Below are positions 22,530-33,935 of a DNA stretch of 64,000 nucleotides, piece after piece (the first letter of the stretch is position 1; each line of letters begins with the position of its first letter). The position numbers and the translations under genes are program-made. Where the stretch lies: the NCBI GenBank assembly GCA_024364735.1, contig JAGFNQ010004022.1:123326-187325 (forward strand), written 5' to 3'. The notes under the pieces were generated by a model that had not been told where the DNA came from, did no database searches, and saw only the letters and a list, made by a program, of their open reading frames with translations. This stretch comes from Boesenbergia rotunda (Eukaryota > Streptophyta > Magnoliopsida > Zingiberales > Zingiberaceae).

Positions 22530-23341
22530 TGCATACATATGCATAAGAATGAGCCTTGTAGGGCATGAACAAAGAAGGCTTAGGGCCTAAAGAATGCTTC
22601 CCTAGAAGGTTGGGACTAAGAGCATACTTTATGAAAATGAAGAACATGATAATTATTTTATTTTGTAATGGCTTGTACTATAGACTCTTAAAGCGAGTCA
22701 AATGATTATGATACTAGGCTGAAGGACTTTTGAGAAGGCCTAGTAAACCCTAGTGGTTCGGGATTAGCTACCTCGTTCCTATTCAGGGGCGCGCGCAAAA
22801 CATGAAGTACAAGCCGGGCCCTAATGATTATGCTATATTCAAGTATTATGTTATATGTTTTCAAAGAAACCTTCCTATGAAGTTAATATGCTTAGATGTT
22901 TAACATGCTTAAACACTTACTATGCTTGAATGTGATTTATTCTCTTATCTTTCTATGATATGGATTTTGCGAGTAGGACAGGATCTTACTAAGCATTTGT
23001 GCTTACTAGTTTATATGTTGTCTTATGCTGCAGATAAGGATAAGAGACACTTAAACTAAAGGAAGAGGCAGGAGGGCTGAAGATGTGTGGGGTGGTGGCT
23101 CGGGAAATAAAGATCTTCATATCTACAATATTATGCTTATGTTAACATTTCTTTAGTAATGAATGTTACACTTGGATTACTCATATACTTGATTATATTA
23201 TGAGTTGAACCTATCATGTTATAGGTTAGTTTTGAACAAGCATGCTTAGTACTTTGTTATTAGTACTTTAAGAAAAAAAAAATTATACGAATGATAGTAC
23301 GTGACCCCGCCCCGAGAGTAGATATAAGGGCGGGCGTCACA

Positions 23342-24102
23342 GCACAAGCTCGCAACATGTCCTCTAGCACTTGATTCACTCGTTCAGTTTGCCCGTTAGT
23401 CTGAGGGTGAAAAGCTGTACTGAATCGTAATTTAGTGCTGAGAGACTTCTGGACGCACTCCCAAAAGTGTGAAGTAAAGCGACCATCCCTATCTGAGATG
23501 ATGGTCTTGGGAACTCCATGAAGTCTGATTATCTCCTTAGCATATAATTGAGTTAGTTGCTCAATTGAATAAGTCATCTTGATTGCTAGGAAATGAGCAG
23601 ACTTCGTCAACCTATCCACAATTACCCATATTGCATCATATCCATTTGTAGTCTTGGGAAGTCCTGAAATAAAGTCCATAGAGATATCTTCCCATTTCCA
23701 TTACAGAATCGGAAGTGGCTGCAGAACTCCTCCGGGTCGCTGGTGTTCTGCTTTCACTCGTTGGCAGGTCAGGCAAGTGCTGACATGCTGAGCCACGTCT
23801 CTCTTCATACTGGACCACCAGAATTTCTCCTTCAGGTCTTGATACATTTTGGTGGATCCCGGATGTATCGAATAAGGGGTTCCATGAGCTTCTGCTAATA
23901 TTTCTCTCCGCAGCTCTGGATCATTAGGGATACATAGACGATCCCTAAGGTATAATACTCCTCCGTCGGCGATACCAAATCTATCGCCCTTTCCTTCCAG
24001 AATCCTCTGCTTGATTCTCTGAAGACTCGGATCACCATTTCCTAACACTGGAAATATTCTTATTACTTCTCGCACAATATACATGTACCACATTCTCCAC
24101 AT
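23342..24102 (-). pseudogene. C integrase N-terminal and catalytic core
   Basis: One frame with a TAA at 23701-23703. From its upstream side: DPSLQRIKQRILEGK, the zinc-binding part (HPGSTKMYQDLKEKFWW, CLTCQRVKAEH), then MDFISGLPKTTNGYD, the second catalytic Asp in IISDRDGRFTS and the Glu in GQTERVNQ, ending at the D insertion with LRACA. Similarity fades above about 24040, where the RT and RNase H should be; these are deleted. It was split from its C-terminal half by D. Confidence 0.88.
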
Positions 24103-25329
24103 TACAAAATTTTTCTATTACATGGTCATCTCTACTTTCGCTTATTCTATCTTTCCATAGTCTTCTTTCACATATCCAAATACCTTTTCTCATCTACCAG
24201 TCATGCTTCCTCCACTCTAATCACAAAAATCACATTCTTATGATCTCCGTATCTTACTTCTCTATAACCTTACTTTTAAGCAACCAGTATCTAATATATT
24301 CTTTACCAAATTTCATAAAGCTAATACTATTCTTTACAAAACTCTCTCTCATTATTTATTTTCTAACAAGATTTATAAAATATTCCTATATCAATCTTTT
24401 TCCAAAATCTATACTTTATTAGATTGTTTCACCTAGTAAGTTTGCTTGACCTAGAGTTCTCACTACATTCTTGCCTTTGATAACATTAACATCTAGTTCC
24501 TTGATACAGAGTTATAGCTAAGGTTCTATTCGCTGATCTCTATCACTCTTTCTTTTGCATATCTATTTCTTACCCTCTCTCTTTCTTATATCAAGAATAT
24601 TACTCTAATGCTACTACTATATATATCTTTTTAAAATGTCAAATAACTTAACACCTTAATCTGTTCCTAATAGATATACATCACTAAGTCTTCATTTCAT
24701 AACTACTATAATCTATTAGAATACCTACACTAAATACTCTACTCCCTTAATACTATAGCTAATAAGTCTCCATTAATAAAGCACTATCCTCTCTTTACTC
24801 TAGGCTCATCGCTAAATATTAATATACGTCTTTCATCAACAATACCAACTTGCTTTGGTTCACAACTCTTCGTAATTCCAGATAGTCTTGACACTTATAC
24901 AGATAATCTCCTCATTACTTACACATTCCTCCTCTTGCATCTACTTGCTCTTCTTTTCCAATTCACTCCGTTTCACCACCACTCAATCATTTACTATATT
25001 TATTCCATATGACTATAGCTACTTAAGTTAAATCTCCACAGCTCACTCTCGCTCACTATCGCTCACATATAAAAGACAAGTAAGGCTAATATAAGTTATT
25101 GTTATTCCTACCCGCATATTGTATCGTTCATATTACATATCCAAAAGTACTTGCTATCATAAGGTATCATTCATACTTGCATATTCTAGAATCATAAAAT
25201 ATCATCCATACTTGCATATTCTAGAATCATAAACGAAAATAAGATATGCATAGAGCTACTTACTTGGAAGGTGCAGGAAGGAGGCTTGATGTGTGTGTAG
25301 TGAGATGGCAAACTGCTCTGATACCAACC
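24103..25329 (-). other. C internal 5' region without genes
   Basis: About 1.2 kb, AT-rich and pyrimidine-rich on the plus strand, no credible open frame. It takes the place of gag, protease and RT. A 26-base segment CATACTTGCATATTC... occurs at 25172-25197 and again at 25207-25232 (35-base period). It ends at the initiator-Met primer site (25313-25326) three bases from the LTR. Confidence 0.7.
25313..25326 (-). other. Primer-binding site of C, initiator-Met tRNA
   Basis: Element-sense TGGTATCAGAGCAG next to the LTR edge at 25330. Confidence 0.93.
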
Positions 25330-28300
25330 TGTAATGCCCGTCTTTTCCCACACCTTACGGTGTGGCGAGAGACGACATTACGCTATCATACATAAGCATG
25401 GGAACATCGTAATGCAGCGGAAAATATTTAAAACTTATACCCACATGCACCTAACTCTTGAATCATGAATACATGTCTGAACTATCCTTCCTAAACTTAG
25501 TGACATGGGATCTTAGCGTATTAACATCATACTTAGTATCATGACATAAAATTCACGTAAGTCATCCATTAGGCAACATAAGTAGCAAGTGTAAAATTTT
25601 CTTGACGAACCATCCTAATTATAGCATGCGACTTGCAAAAACATAGAACATGTGACAAGTATAATATTAAAACTTTTCTTTCTGCCATGTCACTGCCACA
25701 CACACACACTATTGCCCCACCTGCTGCTCTACTTAATAACCTCTTGCTTGATCTACGGTATAAGGAAAATAAGACTATAAGCACATAGGCTTAGTAAGAC
25801 CCTTTCCTACTCACTAAAACCATGCGTCACTTAAACATAAACATATAAAGCATTTGACATAACATAATTCTGTACATAAAACATAAGCATAGTCTTAGCG
25901 TAAATCATAAGCATATAATCATCTAACATAGCATGATTCTTAACATAAACATAAACATAAAACATACTTATCATGGAATGATTCTCAACATAAAACATCA
26001 GCATAAAACATACTTATCATGGCATAATTCTTAACATAACATGAATGAATGCATGAATCAAATGCATATACATAAGGATGCTTACTTGAAATTCATACTT
26101 TTAAATATTTAAACATAATCATAACATCGTTGGGGTCCCCGGCTTGTACCACATTCATACATCATAAGCACGCATCCATAAGTAAATACGAGGTAGCTAG
26201 TCTCAACCTACTAGGGTAGGAACAGCTACGGTAGTTCCAAAAACCGAGGCGTTCTTAAGGTGCCCATCCCTGTTGGACAGCTACGGTAGTCCCAGAACCG
26301 TGGACAACTATGGTAGTCCAGAACCGAGGCGTTCTTAAGGTGCCCATCCCTTGGACCCTTACTTCGGTCCGGTACAAGCCCATTCATAAAGTAAAATAAC
26401 TTTGTATGCTTCATCATTCATAGACATACATAACATATCTTAAGGCATAACCATAATCTTGTCACATGATGCATGACATAACCATACTTGGCATTTCATC
26501 ATTCATACTTAATTCATAACATCATTATGCTTTCATCATTCATACTTATCATTCGTACTTAAGGCATAAACATTGTCTTCATTCATCTTCTTCATTCATA
26601 AAACATGACATACATACATAATCATAGTATCCATCATAGAGCATGTATGGGTGAAATTCTTATGAACAGGATACATACTACTTAGGCCCATGGCATTCTA
26701 TGTTACTTGGGTTCATGACATTCATCATAGAGCATGCATAGACCTTCATAAACATAAAGGATACATACTACTTAGGTCCATGACATTCTACATTACTTAG
26801 GTTCATGGCATTCATCATAGAGCATGCATAGACCTTCATAAACATATATCTATTATAGGCATTTAACAACATACATGTATTATTCTATATAACATGAAGC
26901 CTACATCAAATACATGTGTTCATGGTACATGGTTAAAACATTCATGAATAAACATAGCACATATCCTAGACATACAAAGTCATGGCATATAACACATAAA
27001 GCTAGGGTAGTAGGTAGCATAAAAATTCTTGCAACATACTTAACATATACATACATCATGATAAACTATAAACAAGTATCCTTGAAACCTTAACCCAACC
27101 CCAAACCCTTGTTCCTTGACTTGGCCGAAAGTTCATTAAGAGGAGACTCTATCATTCAATCAACATGAAGGGTTCCATGAGTAAAAGAAAACCTATACAT
27201 TACATACAAAGCCATAGGGAGCCATTACAACCCATAGTTGGAACTAACCCTAATTTTATTAGCCCTACACTTGACCTTGGACGAAACCCTAGAGGCCACA
27301 AGCATATGGAGTTATTCACATGATTCACCATACATGACCAATGCAATACATACAAGCCCATGAGAAGCCATTTGAACCCTTGATTGGATCTAACCCTTAG
27401 TCCTACCCCTAATTGATGCATTGGCCGAAACCCTATAAGGGGAAATAAGTCCATGAAAAATCCATAAACTTTACAATTAACATTCATTATGTCATAGGGT
27501 TCTTGGTAACATGCTTGGAGGTTTGAATTTAAACCTAACCATGGGACATGGGTGGTGGCCGAAACCCTAAAGGGGTTTTAGGGTGCTACGAAATTTCCCA
27601 AATCATACTTTTATGCTTAACTTATCATGAGTAAACATTAGGAAACATAAGAGGGGGGGGGGGGTTAACATCATTTTTAGCCCCAAAACATGCTTGGCCG
27701 AAACCTTCAAAAGCCCTAACCATAGATTTCTCAACATGGTGTGCCAACAAAAACTTATATCATGACAAACAACTTGAAAGCTATTATACCACAGGTGAGG
27801 GGGTCTTACCTTGGTTTATCTTGATTATCACATTGAATAGAGAAGCCAAAAGGAAACTCCTTGACCCTAGACCTCTCCTTAGCCCTTGTAGCCTTGTAGA
27901 AAGCCTTGAATCTTCAAGATGGAGTCCTTTGTGAAGCTTTTCTAAGGGAAACAAACCCATGTGGGTTTCAGCTAGAAGAAGGAAGGAGAAGGAAGAAGGG
28001 AAGAGGAAAAGTCTTTATGTAAAAGAAAATAACTTAAGTCTTTTTCCCCTTATCCACCCCTCTTATACTAAATGGAGGGGGCAAGTGAACGGTCATGGTG
28101 TCTTCTCACATGGTGACTCTTCACTTCCTTAAGCCTTAACCAAAATCCACTTCATTCTCTACTAGCACTCCCTTGTTAGGTGAATTGGTTAGTGAATGTA
28201 TGGTGTTACACTAGGTTCAAGGTTCAATCTTTGGTGCATGCACTTTATTTTTTTATTTTATTTTATTTTATTTTTTTAGGCAATGCCCCCTAAGGCCCAC

Positions 28301-28552
28301 CAATAGCCATGCTAATATTCCTAATTGAAACCCATTTCTATTTATATCAAATTCTACCTAAGATTTACTAACAACCATGGTACTAGAAAAGCCCATGTAA
28401 GCCCCATTAGCACTTAGCTTCTTATTCTATATCGAAAATCATGGATAATCATGCTAAGGTTCATACTAGTGTCCCCATGTTCCTCGAGAATCTATCTAGG
28501 CATGGTCAATATTTTTAAAGAAAATATTGAGAGAATTTTCCAGGTCATTACA
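25330..28552 (-). repeat. C 5' LTR (3.22 kb, complete)
   Basis: TGTAATGCCC to CATTACA on the plus strand. In element sense from the right: A/B-box-like pair (28177-28191, 28221-28230, plus strand), TATA (28071-28080 region), donor-like motif (27790-27812), perfect inverted repeat GGCTTGTACC/GGTACAAGCC (26141-26150, 26371-26380) enclosing duplicated GCTACGGTAGTCC blocks, and a strong terminal hairpin (CCACACC/GGTGTGG extended by CGTCT/AGACG). It holds the empty site for the A/B insertion near 28285. Many ATGACATAA-like repeats; no gene. Confidence 0.93.
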
Positions 28553-28557
28553 CTAGT

Positions 28558-28745
28558 TGGAGAGATTTGGCCAATAACCAGTAGATATGGGAGACCACTG
28601 GTTTCGGTAGGCTGTTACCTTACCAGGGAATGTAGGGTTAATGCCCGTCAGCACTTATATGGTAAGTGTTGTTAGTATTAGTCGTTGGTGGATAACGTAC
28701 CCAATGACGAAATTTGGGGACCAAATTTTTATTAGTGGGGGAGGA
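28558..28745 (+). other. F internal 3' end and polypurine tract
   Basis: About 190 bases between the C insertion and F's LTR. It ends with GGGGACCAAATTTTTATTAG and AGTGGGGGAGGA (28734-28745), the usual end of a gypsy internal region. No coding sequence is recognisable. It shows that F lies on the plus strand and that C entered close to its 3' LTR. Confidence 0.75.
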
Positions 28746-31700
28746 TATTAAATCCTAAACTTTATCATCGCTCAGTGAAAATTTTTCGAAAAAGGTTCCT
28801 AGGATTTCCGAGATCTTAGACGAAGGTTAGGGGCTTTAAATGATTTAAAACTAAACCTTAAAGGGGTTGTTTGCTAAAATTTTCAAATTTAGGGGTGCTA
28901 TTTGAATTAACTATGAAGGTTGGGCATAAATGCAAAATGACCCAAATAAGAGGTTGTTAGGGCTCAATGTTCGCTCGCACACCTCTTCTGGTCGATCGAA
29001 GCCAACGCCACCATCGCCTTCGTCGTCGTCTACATCTCCGGCGAACCCTAGCCGCAGCTTCATCTGCTTCCTCGCCTTCCTCGCAGATCATCATAGAGGT
29101 CTGTCTCCGCCGGTCTCTTGGTTTTCGTAACCTAGCTCACCGCCCTGTGAGCTCTGAATTGGCAAGCTAAAGAGGGATTTCTCTAGAGCGCAAGCTTTCC
29201 CTAGTAGTTGACCGACCATTTGTCTATTGGATGGTCTATTTTTGGTAGGTAAGCATTCCCTCTTAGATCTTGTGAAGCTACTCTTGTGGTGTGGGTTTGT
29301 AGCGATCGCGATGCTATCCCTGGTGTTCAAATTGCATCCAGATTGTTTGACAGGATGGGAATCTGAGTGTTGACTTGAAGGTGAACTGAACTCCTAGGCA
29401 GAAGGGGATGGTTAGCTCAGTCCTGCATCTAAAGATTGCAGATCCTTCTTCTCTCCCTTAATCCTCTCGTGGCTGAGGTTGTATTCTTAATCGGCGACAG
29501 TTAGGTAAGGATAGTTGTTTTGGTTTTCTCTTTGGCATTTGCTTGAAATAGGAATTGCTGGTTTGATCTGTGTGTTTAGATCAGTTGATGGCTAGGTCTC
29601 TGTTCTTGACAGCTTCTTGTAGCTTAGTCTCCGGATGGGTGGTGGCAATCCTCTAAGTAGAATCGGGTAGGATTGAAGCCTAATCATGGAAGTTCAATTT
29701 ATCCTTTTCTTTTGACACCTTGTATGTGTAGAGGTTGGGTGGTGTTTTTGTGCTTTGCGTTAGTCATCTTGAGTTTTTAATCCTGTGTTATTCTGTGTTG
29801 AAGAAATCATTGATCGAGAGTTTGATTCCTAGGAATTTCTCTTAATCCTTTAATCGACTTTGGATTATAGGGCTTCATTTGTAGGGCTGCTCAATGGTTG
29901 ATCAGTTTTAAATTAATGGAGAATTAGCATGGTCTGTGAGTTTATACTCTTGGTGATCTTGAGATGGTCTTTCCCTTAGCCGTGTGTTGGGACAGGGAGG
30001 GCTATGGTATTGTGATGTTGGTTTGGTTCTAATGTTAAGTTGGGTTGGATCTTGGTTTTGGTTTGGACTAAACCTAAGTTGTACTCAATCGCGGAAACTT
30101 ATGTTAATCATCTAATTTGGAATAATTAAAATGATTACGGTAAATAGGTTAACCCTAATACAGTTTAGGGATTTGTTTAGCTATTTGATAATTGTTATGA
30201 TAGCTAAAATTGTGTCCGTTAATACAGGACACTGATCGCTTTTGGATTATTGGCGGATGGTTCTTTCTGCTTTAATACGGACTTCTACACTTTGAGGAGG
30301 GTACTTCTTGCTTGTCTTCTTTAGATCCACATTATCTTTATGCATGGCTTTTTGTTGTTGATGTAGTAGGCTGATATTGACCTTTAACTTCTATCGTTTT
30401 GTTATCCTGTATGATACTTATGCTTGACCATGGATATGATCTAAATTTCCTTCTATACAGTCTCGTTTATTTGTTATCTGAGTCTGTATAGCATGGGTAT
30501 AACATGAGTATGTAGATGTAGAATAGCAGACCACTATATAGTTGCATTGATTGTGTCTAATCATACTTGCACGTGTGTCTAGATATGAACTGATCGGGTT
30601 ATTGTGACATGTCATTTGATATATACATTGATTTGATTGCTATTATTACTTGCATGTACACCTAGATGCATGATGGTTAGGTTATTGTACCTGTGATCGA
30701 CCTATACATGTTATGTTAAGTTATGTATGATGACCTGGTAGGGGTTGTATGTGTTTGAGTCATGCACCATACCTGCACTGTTGCATGCCAGCGATCAGCG
30801 ACTCCCTTGTGGTTGAGCCTATCGTCATCCGGTACATGATATGAACACCCAACCACTCATGGGTTAGTGGATACAGTTGGGTGTGTGTATTTGCTCTGTT
30901 CTACTCCGCTCGACCGCTCATGGGTAGTGGTTTCGGAGCGTGGTAGCAGGCAGGGATCCCTTCTCTTTCCATAGACCAGAGGAGATAAGAGCGACGCTCC
31001 CTCATATATACATGGGGTATGGGGGTGGTCCCCCGTAAGAATCATGTCCAATTGGTCACTTAGGAGCAGTGATAGCAGGGTGTGTACAGTGTCACAGCTC
31101 TACCCACTCGGCTGATACAGTATCGCCTGTCTCGGTGGCTTGATTGGCGTCGTGGGTGACCATGACATTGCATTATGTGCATTTGATGCAATGTGCATTT
31201 TGTTTGTGATTGCTGCACTTGTTTGACATGCATGTACAGGAAATGCTTATGTGTGGTTTGATGACCTTGCACTTGCTCGTGTTGGTACGAGTCTTTTATG
31301 GTCAGGATAGACTGATTTTTGGTACGTACAGTCAGTGGTATTTTTAGTTATGCATATTTTGATATTCCTGATGAGATTGTATCCTATTGTTTCTTTATAG
31401 CTTACTCAGCTATTTTGTTCAGTCATGCATATCTTTCTATATACCCTCGGAGTCCACTTGGACTCACTACCTATCACAATATTTTTGTTTTCAGGTTGAT
31501 AGCTCACCGGAGGAGCCTAGTTGTCGGTCCCGAGTTCCCATGACTCCATTTGGATGGGTGCTTCCGTTGGTTTTGTTTTCTTTTGATAGCATTGTCTATG
31601 TTTTGTATTCGTTTTGTTACTGTGGACTTGTATTAGATTTATTCATGCGGTATTGTATTTTTGATTCATCTGTTGGACTATGTGTTGGTTGTTTTGTTGC

Positions 31701-31910
31701 TCGTCTGCCCTGGGGGCAGCTCAGGTGAGTGTTACGAATTTTTGATATTGTGATATTTTCATTTTCCATAAATTAGATATCTGTTTTGAGGCCTGAGGCC
31801 TAATTATAAACTGCGTGTATTGTATGTATGTGTAAATTGTCCACCAAACAGGGGAGATGCTGTCCGATTTTATAATGGATCAGCGCCTCCAATGGTCTCG
31901 GGGCGTGACA
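28746..31910 (+). repeat. F 3' LTR (3.17 kb)
   Basis: It starts right after the purine tract with TATTAAATCC, where a TG would be expected, so the first G seems mutated, and ends GGGGCGTGACA. It has a GC-rich leader near 28970-29110 that looks like a plant 5' UTR, a donor-like TAGGTAAGC at about 29247, an acceptor-like TTTTCAG at about 31490, and inverted repeats such as CACCCAAC/GTTGGGTG near 30845-30885. The short open frames show no family. F is inserted in G's gag. Confidence 0.75.
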
Positions 31911-33076
31911 TCGAATTCCGATGATGAGCCTTCACCTTCACTTGAACTCCCTTATTCCTCATCACTTGACTCCTTTTCATCTTCGGATGACTCCAAATTG
32001 TCCACTCCCATTAATGCGAAGTATGACGCATGATCTTCTTCTTCCTCCGATGAAGATGGATCATCCCAAGTAGCTTTGAGACTTGTGACACTCTTTTCTT
32101 TTCCCTTGGATTTCTTCTTCTCACCCTTCTTCTTCTCCTCCTTCTTTTCATCTCTTTTCTTTAATTATGGACATTCATTCTTCATATGTCCATCTTGATG
32201 ACAATTATAGCAAATAATTTACTTTCCTTTGCTCATACTTCTTGAACTTTTCCTACCATGAGATTTGTTAGAAAAACTTTTAAAAGTTTTTCGCATATTC
32301 ATTACCATGTAGGCTTCTTGGTCGCTATCCATGGAGGCACTAGATTCCTCCGAGTCAGATGATGATGAATAGATGATCTTCGTCCTTTCCTTTTTCTTCT
32401 TCCTTTCCTTTTCTACATCAAAAGCTACACATTTCTCTTTAGTAGAAATGTTAGATTGCTCATGTAACTCGAATTCACAAAATAGATCATCTAATTTTAT
32501 AATAGAGTGATCCCTAGAAACTTTGTAGGCATCAACCATTGATGCCCACAAAGTAGTCTTAGGGAATGATTGGAGTACATACCTCACAATATCTCTATTT
32601 TCAACCTTCTCACCAATGACATTGAGTTTGTTGATTATTTCTTTGACCCTTCTTTGTAGTTGACTTACCGTTTCGTTGGCCTTCATTGTGAGTGATTGGA
32701 GTTGTGCCACCAAGAGATCTTTCTTGGCCCTCCTTGACTCATTTGACCCTTCATTGAGCTCAATGAGCTTTTCCCAAAGCTCCTTCGCGGTCTTGAAAGA
32801 CCCAACCTTGTTCAATTGCTCTTTTGATAATCCACATTGAAGTGTTGTTGTAGCCTTTGCATTGGCTTGCGCCTTCTTCATCATCCCCTTTGTCCAATTC
32901 CTCATTGGTAGCGGCTCTCCTCTTTCATTTACGGGTGCATCAAAATCATCTACAATACTACACCAATTTTCAATATCGTTCATGAGATAGTACTCCATCC
33001 TACCATTCCAATAGGTGAAACTATTGCCGTCGAAGAACGGTGGTCGTGCGGTGCTATACCCCTCTTGAAACACCAT
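31911..33076 (-). pseudogene. G gag remnant, SIRE-like Ty1/copia
   Basis: The start (MVFQEGYSTARPPFFDG) through VRYVLQSFPKTTLWASMVDAYKVS is a typical plant copia Gag with an N-terminal DUF4219-like part and a UBN2-like central part. An open run of 285 codons ends in TAA (32219-32221). The frame continues through a zinc knuckle CYNCHQDGHMKNEC, another TAA (32165-32167), a Lys/Glu-rich stretch, TWDDPSSSEEEE, and a third TAA near 31952, then is cut by F at 31910. It is closely similar in layout to the gag of I. Nothing downstream of gag survives in the window. Confidence 0.88.
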
Positions 33077-33119
33077 TTTCTTTGATCCTCCGATCGATGG
33101 TTAGTTCTTCCAAAACGAA

Positions 33120-33134
33120 CCTGCTCTGATACCA
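33120..33134 (-). other. Primer-binding site of G, initiator-Met tRNA
   Basis: Element-sense TGGTATCAGAGCAGG, two bases inside the LTR edge at 33137. Confidence 0.93.
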
Positions 33135-33136
33135 CT

Positions 33137-33935
33137 TGATAGATCGTGGCGCCCAACTAGAGAGGGGGGGGGGTAAATAGTTGCTTCCGATTTTATCTAC
33201 AAAACCTGTTAGCTAAACACAAATAAAACCAATAAAAATGATAAGAACAATGCAAACACCTTTGTTTACTTGGTAACCACCTCAGAGAGGTGACTAATCT
33301 AAGGATCCACACGCACGCACAAGCTCCACTATGAAAAACCTCCTTCAAGGTGGAGAAAACCATCACAAGGTTGCCCTCTTCCTCTTTACAAGATGGAATT
33401 AAGGTTGAGAGGAAGAGCTGGAGACTTTTTGCACAAATAGCACCCTGGTACCCTCAAGAACCGTGCCTTTGTCATGCCCAAAAGTCACCTTTAAATAGAG
33501 TAAAGGATGACTCCAAAAACCATCCAGCTCGATACCAGTCGACTACCCCTGGGGAAATCGACTGGTCCCACCGAAGTAGATGGCCAACGGCTAGTTTTTC
33601 GGGGTTACCAGTTGACTGCCCCATGGGCAGTCGACCGATGCCTCAGGAAGTTCTAGCAGTCAACTGATTTTCTCCCAGTTGACTGCTCAGCTTACACAAG
33701 CACTCTTCCCCACTCCGACGACCCTCCTTCACATGTGCCTTCAAGTATACTCCCTTGGCTTGCCCCTTGATGTCCTCTTCCATCGGCTATCATCCCTCGG
33801 AGGCGCACGCAAGCCCTCGGCTTGCCTCCATGCCACCCATCATGTGTGCCCTTTGAAGTCCACTTCCCAGCTTGCCCTTGGAGTTTTCTTCCCTCGGCTC
33901 TTGTCCCTCGGATGTGTCCTCCTCGTGTGACTCAC
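33137..33935 (-). repeat. G 5' LTR, left portion
   Basis: From TGATAGATCG at the inner edge to the CTCAC duplication of H. A run of nine G near 33165 and a TATA-like TATTTAAAGG on the minus strand near 33483-33493 are seen. To its right (U3) lies a cluster of inverted repeats. The outer part of the LTR continues at 42719. Confidence 0.8.
33534..33690. repeat. Hairpin cluster in U3 of G
   Basis: Three consecutive inverted repeats: CCAGTCGA/TCGACTGG, a CAGTTGACTGCCC/GGGCAGTCGACC-type arm pair around CATGGG, and a perfect GCAGTCAACTG/CAGTTGACTGC pair. All lie upstream of the TATA-like box in element sense, as the hairpin arrays of element I do. Confidence 0.7.

Larger units (their letters stand above)
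20572..23341 (+). mobile_element. Element D: near-solo Tekay-like LTR with 5' LTR stub
   Basis: Inserted in C's integrase and flanked by GCACA (20567-20571 and 23342-23346). It opens with about 25 bases of an LTR start (TGTAACACCCCAATTT), jumps to the last few codons of a polyprotein (position of YPELF-stop), the conserved GTTCGGGACGAACTTTTTATAA tail and purine tract, and then a complete LTR at 20653-23341 ending GGGCGTCACA. So nearly all of the 5' LTR and internal region has been deleted, leaving both outer termini. Orientation is opposite to its host C. Confidence 0.88.
20653..23341 (+). repeat. D 3' LTR (2.69 kb)
   Basis: Starts TGTAACACCCC, ends GTCACA. TATA box GTATAAAT at 21081-21088, donor-like GATGTAAGT at 21347-21355 next to CCTGCAG, acceptor-like TGCAG near 23030, inverted repeat GGCTTGTAC/GTACAAGCC (22670-22678, 22807-22815), terminal hairpin CCCCGCCC/GGGCGGG. 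It contains an 86-base tandem duplication. It is diverged from the A/B LTRs but has the same order of parts. No gene. Confidence 0.9.
1792..28552 (-). mobile_element. Element C: Tekay-like Ty3/gypsy element carrying nested insertions
   Basis: A minus-strand element whose 3' LTR lies at 1792-4506 plus 19563-19826 and whose 5' LTR lies at 25330-28552. Its internal part holds integrase and chromodomain remnants but no gag or reverse transcriptase. The two LTRs align across the A/B insertion: the sequence ending before 4502 resumes at 19563 exactly as the uninterrupted copy reads near 28280-28290. Nested inside are E, the A/B array and D. The right flank CTAGT (28553-28557) is the expected target duplication; its partner is outside the window. 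The LTR termini are TGTAATGCCC and ATTACA/GTTACA. Confidence 0.9.
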
